A program made the translations under genes and the position numbers. A stretch of DNA of 21,866 nt from Lenisia limosa (Eukaryota; Breviatea). Location of the stretch: assembly GCA_001655205.1 (NCBI GenBank), contig LPNZ01006109.1, forward strand, positions 1-21,866, read 5' to 3'. Shown in pieces: positions 1-8,150 of this stretch (positions are counted from its first letter, which is position 1; each line of letters opens with the position of its first letter). Under the pieces are notes generated by a model. It was not told where the DNA came from. It worked only from the letters and a program-made list of their open reading frames with translations, and ran no database searches.

Positions 1-60
1 TGGGTTGGTGAGACGAAACGTAAATAAACAACCATGTATGAATAGTGTTGTGCTGCCCAC

Positions 61-546
61 TTGTTTGATGGGCTGGGAGAAATAGGGGTCCATATGGCTT
101 TCAAGGGGTTCAGAGAAGGACGGATCATTGCCAATCACTTCTGAACGGGTGAGTTGTTTTGGCAATACATTCCGAGACACTAAACAGAATTCATCAATTC
201 TCTTAAACACCAACCTGCAGGAGGGGGTTTGGGGTTTTCTTCATGTGTTAAACTCGGCCGCCTGATATCCCGCGAACTGAAATTGGTGAACACAAAATAT
301 AATACAAAAAGCAGTGGACTTGGGATTCACTGGACACTATGTAAAAACAAATATTAACGACCGTATTCTTCAACAAAAACGAGAGGGGAGAGTTCAGTGA
401 GGAGTGACATGGAATCGACGATCGTCCACATACTGTGATGGCTTTTCGGGTTCGGGTTCGCTGGCTTCGGGACTAATGGGCACGAGTTGCTGGAATTCGT
501 GAGCAGGTGAAATAGAGACACCGTAGAATGTGCAAAAGTAACCATT
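61..546 (-). other. Cytoplasmic-tail exons of the adhesin-like protein
   Basis: Three exons (546-434, 276-215, 140-61) join with matching phases. The first contains PISPEASEPEPEKPS and ends at a GTATGT donor. The second reads SRDIRRPSLTHEENPKPPPA and ends at GTTGGT. The third contains NDPSFSEPLESHMDPYFSQP. Reading straight through the first exon would meet TGA at 396-394, but the strong donor and two further in-frame exons argue against termination there. The tail is rich in Pro, Glu and Ser, suggesting docking or phosphorylation sites. Exon 140-61 could instead run to 33. Confidence 0.55.
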
Positions 547-3500
547 CTTGGTCCAAGAAGATATTCACTCTGTTGTGATTGTATCCCAAAATTGCCAAGG
601 TAGAGNNNNNNNNNNNNNNNNNNNNNNNNNNNNNNNNNNNNNNNNNNNNNNNNNNNNNNNNNNNNNNNNNNNNNNNNNNNNNNNNNCAGGGGCCTTCTTG
701 CTAAATAAGGAAGGTAGCGCAAGTCGGACAATATCCGAGAAATGTGCTGATGTGGGGGATGTAACCTCCTCATCGGGTTCCTCGTCCATGTATGGCCAAA
801 ACAGGCAGTAGAGGATAACGAAGATGATCACGGCGAGGATGAGGACTATGAGAAGCCATAAGTACCATGGCCAACTGTCGTCTTCTTCAGGCTCTGTTAC
901 TGCAAAGGTGAGTACAAAACTATACTTTATTGTTTTTTTTGGAAACTACTATTGCACCAACAACAGCAAAAAAAGAAAACACCCTTCGCACTAATAACAA
1001 CATCGGAAGAAGAGTCGTCAACAATTGCAGTCACACAGTCGCTGCCGGTATATCCGTCTGAGCACTGGCATTTGCCCTAAGATGATGAGTGTCTCGTTTG
1101 ATAAGGGATAGATGACCAAGAGAACCTAATTCTATCGCGGGGTAAAGTCTTGATTCAAAAGATCGAGCCACAAATAGGGCTTCACTCCGATCCAAAAAGA
1201 AGGAATTATCTCGACAAATCCTTGATAAATATCGATATTTTACTGGTCTTTTTCCGAACAAGGGAATCCCTGGTAACAAACCTCCGAGCAGCTCCCGTGT
1301 GAGCATGACGCCGGGTCACAGACTCCTGTATTGTCAGGACTTTTGATGCGATAAACAAAATAGAGGAATGTGGAGACAGGTCTAGTAAAAAACCCAGAAA
1401 ATGAAGTCAGACACAGGTCAAAGATATATTGACAAACAGTCCGCGAAAATCGAAGAAAAAAAGAAGAAAAAGAAGAAAAAAAGAAGAAAAAGAAGAAAAA
1501 AAGAAGAAAAAGAAGAAAAAAAGAAAAAAAAATCAACACGCGATTTGCTGTTATGTCAATATAGTGCAGTTCAGTTCAGTTCCGCTCACGATCAATTGAC
1601 AGTGATACGCCATTTGTGACTTTTGACACTGAGAGCCCAACGCTGTCACTTGAAGCTCCAAAAGCCTCAACCTGTACGCGGTAATGGGAAATTCGCATGA
1701 TAAATGGGGGGGGGGGGNNNNNNNNNNNNNNNNNNNNNNNNNNNNNNNNNNNNNNNNNNNNNNNNNNNNNNNNNNNNNNNNNNNNNNNNNNNNNNNNNNN
1801 NNNNNNNNNNNNNNNNNNNNATGTCATTAATCCTTACAAATATTGCTATTACCTTGATCACCCGAAGCTTTAATAATCTCCATACCTTCGCAGAGAGAGT
1901 AGTGGTGATGGCTAAAAGAGCCATTGTGGAGCCTTCTGCAGCAGGAACTGAGGGGACAGAAACCTGGGTGGTCAATGGATGAGAGTCTCCGCCGGTGTGC
2001 TAAAAAGACGTTCTATTCACTAAATTCACCAATCAAAAATGTACTTTGTTCGTGCAAATGCTCCCCCCCCCCCCATTANNNNNNNNNNNNNNNNNNNNNN
2101 NNNNNNNNNNNNNNNNNNNNNNNNNNNNNNNNNNNNNNNNNNNNNNNNNNNNNNNNNNNNNNNNNNNNNNNNNNNNNNNNNNNGCGAAGTAATAACACCA
2201 GATCCACTAAATCGGGTTAACGACACGGTTAACAGCTTATAATTGAAAGTATAATGTACATGGGTTAATATGTATGTGATAAATTTCATATGTTTCATCA
2301 TGACATAATAAAAGGGAAATAAGCCAAGAAGAAAAGCACCCCCTACTTCATTGCTAGCTCAACCCAGCCTGCATCTTCAACCTGAAACGTGAATAGGAAA
2401 ATATAGCGTTAGAGAGAATGAATTACAGTTTAATGTTAAATACAGAATAATAACAATAAAAAAGATATCATAGCGAAAACAGAGATGTATATGGTCAAGG
2501 TTTGCAAATCCTCAGTTTAATAAGTGGCCTAACTACACTTGAATAACCGATGCTCCCAAAATATATAACAAACTGACTAATATCCTTCATTTTGATTCAT
2601 ACCCCCCCCCCCCTCCAACAGACAAAGACGCACTGATGGTAGGAGAACCGTCGGCAACAACAAGGCGGCCGGAAGCCACACGTACATCGCCGGTGACATC
2701 ATTCCAAAGCTCTAAAGTACCGTCGGAAACAAGTACACCGGAAGGGGCAGAAATAGCCCCCGCAGCCGCAACAGTTAGTTTGCCTTTGACCACGACTTCC
2801 TGGCCGGCGGTGAGGACTCCGGAGAAGACTGCAGCGGCGGAGGTGTCAAAGAGAACGGGCATAGCGGAAACGGTGAGGTCTCCGGCAGCGGACAGGGGCC
2901 CGTCTGGGGGGTGGGGTAAAATTGGAAAATTTATGAAACAAGTAAGCCCCAAATCAACTCTGTGGGCTAACAACATACGGGTTTAAAACAACAAAACGGG
3001 GGGGGGGGGNNNNNNNNNNNNNNNNNNNNNNNNNNNNNNNNNNNNNNNNNNNNNNNNNNNNNNNNNNNNNNNNNNNNNNNNNNNNNNNNNNNNNNNNNNN
3101 NNNGGTATTAATCGTCAATACTATTTCAATTGTAATGAGACAAAAACGTTCGAAGATAATCAAAATGATTAATCCTACCCACACCCCACAAACCGAAAGA
3201 AACAGAAGACCCTTCAGCTCCCGAGAGAGTTACGGTTTGTACATCAGCAATGACAACACTGGATGAAGACTCAAAACGAAGCGTACTGTCCTTTTCGAGC
3301 GCCCATGTTGAGGAAGAGAGCGATGCGGCTCCTTGAAGAACAAGAGACGTGTTGGTCGGAAGTGAGACTGACCCGGTGAACTCTGCAGAGCCGGAAATGA
3401 TCAGAGAACAACTAATGATGGCGTCGGAAGCCGAGAACGCGGAAGAGAGCGCAAGAGCGTCAGAACAGCTAAACGTGGCGCCGGAGGAGACCGTTAGATG

Positions 3501-6500
3501 TGTTACGGCCGAACTAAACTTAGTGAAATTGACGGAAGTCCCCGCTCCGGTTATGGTGGTTTGCTGAACAGTGAGGGCGGCGGCGGGTTGTGAGTGAGCG
3601 TTGGCCACGAATATCAAGGATCCGGGGCCTGTAACAGCTCCGAGTGAAGACGAGAGCGACGTGACAGAGGAGACTTCGAGGCGACAGTCAGCCCCAAGGA
3701 ACACAGTACCGTTGAGGGCTAGGTCTGATGGACGGATAGTGGCTGCGGAAGTGGCCGTAAATACGGCCCCAGACCGGATAATGAGGGTACCAGTTCCGGA
3801 TAATTCGGAATTAATTGCGGAGTTGGCCTCAAGATCAAGGGTAGCGTCAACGATGACGTCACCACTAAACGTGGCTCCGGCTGCGGCTCGTACGGTGGTA
3901 GAAATGATGACGGAGTTCAACGGAGCCCAGTGCGCGTAGAGCGTCAATGGCGCAAGGATCTGAACGGGACCTTCGGTTACAAGGCCCGGGCCGGCAGCAC
4001 GTCTACGCGAAGGTTCGAAAACCTTAAGGTCGGCCGGGTTGGTGTTGACAATGAAAGTGGATCCGGATAACGTTCGGAGAGTGGCCGTGGAGGCCATATT
4101 GATAGCACAGTCGGACCAGGTCAAAGCGTCGGGGCCGGAGGATTCAATAGACCCTCCGTCGTTAATGGTCAGAGAACTGTTGTTAATCAAATTCCATCCG
4201 CCAGCACTAACAGGTGACACGTCCGCAGCAACAATGATTCGGCCTCCGTCAAGAGTGACAGGTCCGGTGCAGGTTAATGGAGCGTTGAAGACAACGTCAC
4301 CCTTAAGAATAAAACTGGCGGCAACGGCCACGGAACACGTCATTTCCGTGCCAGTGTTGACAGTAAGACTGGACGACGACGGAATAATGATGGTAGATGA
4401 GTCGCGAGCCTCGATATTGCCCCCATTAATAACGACGGCCGAGTTGAACGAGAGGAACGCGCTTCCGGCTACGACACAGTTGTCAGTGCAGGTGAGTTCG
4501 GTGAGAGATGAGATGGTGATTGCCCCGGAGGCAGATGAGCTGAATTGGCCACCTTGCCACGTCAGAGTCGGGATAATTACATCCCCTGCTGGAAGACTGA
4601 TCTCAGAAGCGGAACCGGATAAGTGCCAATTGCTAATTGACAGACAGCTTGAGCAAAGCACACTGAAAGTAGTGGACACAGCAACAGACCCGAGTCCGGA
4701 AAGGGAAGCGGTAGAAGCGAGGGTGACATCGGAGATGACAGCAAGTGAGGCGTTAGCAGCCACCGAGACGGCACCCGATAACGTGGAAGGGGCAGCGAGC
4801 GTCATGGTACCAGTTTCAATGGAAAGTGTGACAGGAGACGGAGGGCTGTAGGGCCACTCCCAACGCAGGTCGTCGGTAGCGGAAGGAAGAGCAACCTGAA
4901 ACGTGAGAAGGGCCTAGATAGTTACAAAAACCACGCATGATCCAAATATATATGCCTTTTGTTTTAACTAAATCATACTATTGAGAACCAGAGCTTCACA
5001 GAATCTTCTATAAATAGTACAGTATAGCCCACAGATAGGTCTCCTTGAATGACCAGCGGGGCCGGGGAGCGAGGAACCGACGGGGCAATGGGGACGGCGG
5101 AATTGATGGTGACGGTACAGCCTGGCTCGGAGGTGATTACTGCAGAATTGACAAGCGTTAATGAACCGGATGCGAGGGTTAAGGTTGCGCCTGATACGCA
5201 AATCAAGGATTCGGACAGAGAAACGGAATCGGAGGACGCAGCAACTGAAAGAGCGCTGCCAGAGAGCATCGTAATTTCGGAAGTGATCGAGCCCGATTGA
5301 AGTTCTAAAACGCTACCCGGGCCCAGCGTGATGTTGGCAGCAAGGATGGCAGAGGAGGAAACGATGACGTGTCCACCAGTTCCGATTATCAGAGTACCGG
5401 CTCCGGATAATGATGTTGCGGACAGGTCCAACTGTGAGGTTACCTCCAGGGTCTTGCCGGAACTGATTGTAGCATCAGTGGCCATGAGAACGCCTGGACC
5501 AGAAACGACTCCGGCCAATTCGCTTCCGATGAAGTGAACTGAACTGCTAGCTTCCGACAAAACGACCTGGATGTCATCCCATATAGGGGTTGCAGATGAG
5601 GTGTACGTTAAAAGTCCACCGGCAGCTACATTGACTGCTCCTGTAGAGACCTACTGCGTAAAATGGGGACATATTACTTGATAAAAATCATTCTACAATC
5701 AGAAATGGCCCAAAGCTTACCCCCCCCCCCTACCTTAGTTGTAGTAGTGCTGAAGAGCTCGGTGGTATGGGTGAAGACAACCGCTGACGAGAGGCTCACG
5801 TTTTCAGCAACCGAGAGAGCTCCATCAAAGAAGAGGCCTAGGGGTGAGAGGATATCGGGTCATCAGAATGTCAACAAATCAATAGCAATCAAAACTAAAA
5901 CGATGGATGTCGTCTGTTTTTGATAATCTACTTTCATATGACATATCGATAAATATAATGATATAATAAGCTACGTTATGTATGAGTGTTTCTGTGTTTT
6001 TGTTTGTTTTGTATTTTGGTATTATGCCGTGTGGAATTACGAAAAGAAATTAATGTGAGCAAGCCTAATGAAAAATGCTAATGTAATTATCCTTCGCCAA
6101 CCCACCAAGTATATTTGGAATACCATTTGAAAGTATATTTGGAATAACATTTGATAGTATATTTGGAATACCTTTTTTGGCACTTTTGAAAACGTTATTC
6201 TTCGTGCGTTTAAACATCCACGAAACCAATTCCAAGCCCACCATTATCGCTGCCACCAGGAAGCTCCGAAATGGAGGAGTCATGGCTGAAGAGTACCTGG
6301 CTACCAGCTGAGGCCAAAAGGGCCGTGTACTACATCGTTAGTAAGTTAAAATCAAGCGCACCACACGAATATCAGAATGAGACATAGTTGCACTTAAATC
6401 TCTTCACTGCGCCCATAACGTGAAACAGACCCTTACAAACCTTGTCAAAGATGAGATTAACAGGGCCCTGGGTGGTGGCCAAAGCGCCAGAATCCATTTC

Positions 6501-7630
6501 AATGTTGAACATCGTCAGACTGAGCTCACTGACAACTCCCGTGGCGGAGCCAAAGACAAGTCTGCCGCCACTTTTGATGGACACTGCTGAGGCCAGGAAA
6601 AGGTCCTTGAACCCCGTCATAGACCCAGATTCGAAGATAAGAAGGCCTGTTTCATTAAAACCATGTGAATGCGTTTATATAATACATGGAGAAATAAATA
6701 TTTGCTATGGTAAGATATTAATGCTCATGTCTGAATAATCTATAAGAAAAAAAAACATATTGACCCCCACCTTGATCCAGAATATCAAGCCCATTGGAGA
6801 ACACGAGGGAGCCAGTGACAATAACCTCGCCTCTCTGGCCGATGTCCGTCGAAATGGCCTGGGACATAGTGCCCCGGACACTGATGCGGAATTTGGAGGC
6901 AGATGCGTCGATGGCACATGGCGCGCCTGTACCACTGCAGACTCCACATTCATCAAACGTGCCTGAGGTGCAAGCTGCGAGGAGGGTGATGGAATATTGG
7001 AAGTAGTCTTTGGGAGTTGTTAAAATCGTATCTACTAATTCAAAACACCAGAAAAGAGACAACAAAGATATTTCTGATTGAGATGTTTCTGGCACATACT
7101 ATTACAATAATCTCATAATACAACGTTGAACAGGGAGAGAAAGAAAACCCCAGCATAGGCCGCTATGATACATGGACAATAGGGGGGTTTTACGATTGTG
7201 GAATTACAGTAGTGTGCCCAAGGAGCTGTCTCCTCTTACAATGCTTCATTTCTCTAAATACCCCAATACTCCAAACGTCAAACACTCCTTGTCCCCATAA
7301 ACGAGAAAAAAACATGGCGATAGGTCCCTACAAGCCATGTACAAAGTAAGCCCACCTCCAATATAGGCGTGCTGGTAAAGGGCTGTGTAGCCACTGGGGA
7401 TGGTAACTTCAATATCTGAAGCTGAAATAGCTTTCGAGAAAATAACTGTATCACTGGATCCAGGCACCGCTCCTAATGACCAGTTCTACAGGGGATAAGC
7501 AATACTGCTACGATCATTGACTTACGTTATGGTCTGACCAGAGTCCAGAGCCTCCAATCCATTCAACATTTGTGGAATAGCAACCTGAAAAAGCCGCAAG
7601 AACGACCCAGAGGGCCAGGAGGGTCCTCAT
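61..7630 (-). CDS. Large type I membrane protein, adhesin-like (signal peptide, beta-helix-like repeats, EGF, TM, cytoplasmic tail); 3' end outside window
   Basis: Exons in transcription order: 7630-7526, 7485-7356, 6974-6771, 6646-6441, 6329-6242, 5837-5734, 5650-4979, 4895-3179 (or 3185), 2903-2620, 2381-2347, 2206 into the gap, 1963-1886, 1671-1590, 1325-1282, 1076-983, 899 into the gap, 546-434, 276-215, 140-61. Phases agree at every junction not hidden by N, giving at least about 1,440 residues. The start is chosen because ATG opens a signal peptide (MRTLLALWVVLAAFSGC). Then come a W..GSG.WSD..NWS..VPG module, an FDECGVCSGTG motif, about 1,000 residues rich in S, T, A, V, G and L with recurrent G.GTL/SG.L turns suggesting stacked beta-strands, an EGF-like domain, one TM helix and a tail with PEASEPEPEKPS. 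This suggests a cell-surface adhesion or sensing protein. No database family was identified. Two gaps hide exon ends, and the donors at 3179/3185 and 61 (or 33) are uncertain. Confidence 0.8.
606..686. other. Assembly gap (81 N), hides coding sequence
   Basis: The gap follows an open exon (899-687) of the cytoplasmic tail without a visible donor, so it must contain the end of that exon. It is the only gap here not next to a G/C homopolymer. Confidence 0.95.
796..867 (-). other. Transmembrane helix of the adhesin-like protein
   Basis: After an acidic stretch (TEPEEDDSWP) comes an uninterrupted hydrophobic run of about 24 residues (WYLWLLIVLILAV then IIFVILYCLFW). A strongly acidic segment with DEEPDEE follows. 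With the N-terminal signal peptide this implies a single-pass type I topology and an intracellular tail that continues into the 606-686 gap and the exons below it. Confidence 0.88.
1035..1320 (-). other. EGF-like domain split by one intron
   Basis: Exons 1325-1282 and 1076-983 join in phase 0 to give C-D-P-A-S-C-S-H-G-S-C then G-K-C-Q-C-S-D-G-Y-T-G-S-D-C. This is the six-cysteine EGF pattern (C-x4-C-x4-C...C-x-C-x8-C) with the usual CxC and GYTG signature. It sits just outside the TM helix, as in many type I receptors and adhesins. The intron between the halves carries a MITE-like element. Confidence 0.85.
1177..1270 (-). mobile_element. MITE-like dispersed element, copy 1 (intronic, diverged)
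   Basis: On the minus strand it shares with the 12724 copy the core GTAAAATATCGATA, then AGGATTT-T-GAGATA, CTTTTT and the terminus GTGAAGCC. The plus-strand end is GGGCTTCACT. The other end (GGGATTCCCTT in element orientation) is degraded and I see no target duplication. It lies inside the intron that splits the EGF-like domain. Confidence 0.65.
1452..1532 (+). repeat. 81-nt pure-purine tract made of about four 20-bp units
   Basis: The unit is roughly GAAGAAAAAAAGAAGAAAAA, at 1452, 1472, 1492 and 1512 (the last diverged), all G/A. It lies in the intron between exons 1671-1590 and 1325-1282, where the sense strand is all pyrimidine. The Lys/Glu-rich frame across it is a composition artefact. 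Confidence 0.9.
1706..1717 (+). repeat. G12 homopolymer (sense C12, intronic)
   Basis: Twelve G abut the 1718 gap. In the minus-strand gene this is poly-C, about 34 nt upstream of the acceptor at 1672. Confidence 0.9.
1718..1820. other. Assembly gap (103 N) after a G12 tract
   Basis: It lies within the intron between exons 1963-1886 and 1671-1590 of the adhesin-like gene. The sequence stops immediately after twelve G, so the true tract may be longer. Confidence 0.95.
2063..2074 (-). repeat. G12 homopolymer on sense strand near a hidden donor
   Basis: Twelve C on the plus strand are separated from the 2079 gap by ATTA. Read in the gene's direction it is N-TAAT-G12, which fits a GTAAT-G12 intron start. 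Confidence 0.85.
2079..2183. other. Assembly gap (105 N), hides an exon end
   Basis: On the minus strand an exon opens at 2206 after a TTTAG acceptor and runs into the gap. Beyond the gap the sense strand resumes as TAAT plus G12, consistent with a GTAAT donor lying at the gap edge. Confidence 0.9.
2602..2613 (-). repeat. G12 homopolymer at an intron 5' end
   Basis: In the gene's direction exon 2903-2620 ends TTG-TCT, followed by GTTGGA and then G12. Only this donor keeps the next exon (2381-2347) open; the other obvious GT (GTATGA after the tract) would force a stop. Poly-G therefore begins 6 nt inside the intron. Confidence 0.85.
2998..3009 (+). repeat. G12 homopolymer (sense C12, intronic)
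   Basis: Twelve G abut the 3010 gap. Sense-strand poly-C lies about 94 nt upstream of the acceptor at 2904. Confidence 0.9.
3010..3103. other. Assembly gap (94 N) after a G12 tract
   Basis: It lies within the intron between the long exon ending near 3179 and exon 2903-2620. The sequence stops immediately after twelve G (2998-3009). Confidence 0.95.
5720..5730 (-). repeat. G11 homopolymer directly after a donor
   Basis: Exon 5837-5734 ends ACT-AAG and the intron starts GTA followed by eleven G. The tract is fully assembled on both sides. Confidence 0.9.
6108..6174. repeat. 24-bp tandem repeat, 2.8 copies, intronic
   Basis: Units beginning AGTATATTTGGAATA start at 6108, 6132 and 6156 with one or two substitutions. 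It lies about 65 bp inside the 404-bp intron after exon 6329-6242. Confidence 0.9.
7356..7630 (-). other. N-terminal WSD/NWS-VPG module (exons 1-2)
   Basis: Residues 24-44 across the first intron read W-x-G-G-S-G-x-W-S-D-x-x-N-W-S-x-G-x-V-P-G, followed by a D-T-V-I-F strand. I recall the same tryptophan spacing at the start of repeat units in bacterial autotransporter-like and other large surface proteins. The intron falls exactly between the two Asn residues (phase 0), and joining the exons restores the motif, which supports the gene model. The fold is inferred, not demonstrated. Confidence 0.6.
7574..7630 (-). other. Signal peptide of the adhesin-like protein
   Basis: The first 19 codons give Met-Arg, a hydrophobic core (LLALWVVLAAF) and small residues SGCYS around a likely cleavage site near residues 16-20. 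The first exon ends after residue 35 at a GTAAGT donor. It directs the product into the secretory pathway, which agrees with the downstream EGF-like domain and TM helix. Confidence 0.8.
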
Positions 7631-8150
7631 TTAATGGAAGAGGCGTCTACCTGGCGAAGTCAAACAAGATTAATGGCTTGGGCCCAACTCTTTTGCTAGG
7701 TTCTTCTTGTAAATATATATTTTTACATGTTACAGGGGCAGCTGAAAACGGAGGCTTCTCAAATCAATAAACCTGAGGTTTGGTGGTAAATTCCAGCTTT
7801 TGACGGTAGGATTAATAAATAATTATCCAATATCAACAATATAAATCACACGCTAATACATACAATTGTCTGTGGAGATTAATTTGGTTTTGCTGAGTTT
7901 TTATTCGATAAATAATATCGATAAAATATCGAGCTTTTCAGTCCAATTGATTAGAAGAATCATCCTTTTGTCCTTCTACAGCTGCCTCCCTTTAGCTGCT
8001 CCCGTATTAGTGAGTTATTCCTAGAAAAGTGGGAATTGAAAAGTAAGAACTTCTAGATTATATTTCTTTGGCATTGCTTACCTAACAAAGTGTCTGACGC
8101 TCTAGCTTTGTGACTTTCCCCAAATGTCAGAAGCCAAGAAACAAAGAAAA
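7631..8150. promoter_or_regulatory. Divergent intergenic region between adhesin-like and nucleoside hydrolase genes
   Basis: These 520 bp contain no convincing exon. They must hold both promoters and both 5' UTRs (possibly with UTR introns). A TATA-like ATATATAT lies near 7711-7720, about 85 bp upstream of the adhesin ATG, but AT-rich sequence makes it weak evidence. A possible MITE fragment lies at about 7900-7955. Confidence 0.4.
7897..7955 (+). mobile_element. Possible MITE-like fragment, copy 4
   Basis: AATATCGATA, TCGAG, TTTCAGTCC occur in the same order as in copy 2, with an apparent internal deletion and no recognisable termini. It sits in the divergent intergenic region. AT-rich sequence could match by chance. 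Confidence 0.25.

Larger units (their letters stand above)
2620..5650 (-). other. Beta-helix-like repeat region (exons 7-9)
   Basis: Exons 5650-4979, 4895-3179 and 2903-2620 encode about 890 residues with very few charged or aromatic residues and many short beta-strand/turn cassettes such as LSGTGTLIIRSGAVF, LSGAGTLIIGTGGHVIV and VTGPGSLIFVANA. The composition resembles beta-solenoid passenger regions of bacterial autotransporters and similar eukaryotic surface proteins. Cys is scarce. The middle exon, about 1.7 kb, is by far the longest in the window. The beta-helix reading is inference from composition and periodicity. Confidence 0.6.

Noticed and set aside
394-396. TGA as the end of the adhesin-like gene
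   Set aside because: A GTATGT donor lies upstream and two more phase-compatible exons follow, so the codon is most likely intronic.
1401-1619. Lys/Glu-rich open frame (basic protein)
   Set aside because: It is generated by the GAA-rich intronic repeat; there is no splice or domain support.
4039-4851. 270-codon plus-strand open frame (and similar ones at 3601-3939, 2636-2986, 5049-5300)
   Set aside because: They are antisense to the beta-region exons. The minus-strand frames have splice sites, phase continuity and a protein-like repeat composition; the plus frames are by-products of their biased codon content.
2620-5650. Bacterial contamination carrying an autotransporter
   Set aside because: The region is bounded by spliceosomal introns in phase with eukaryotic-type exons, and has a signal peptide, EGF-like domain and TM helix on the same gene.
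5650-5656. Acceptor CGCAG at 5654 for exon 7
   Set aside because: It would put an in-frame TAG at the first codon; the AG three bases further on gives a fully open 224-codon exon.
6065-6283. Minus-strand open frame with repeated I-P-N-I-L
   Set aside because: The repeat is the 24-bp intronic minisatellite; the real exon ends at 6242 with a GTGGGC donor that keeps phase with exon 5837-5734.
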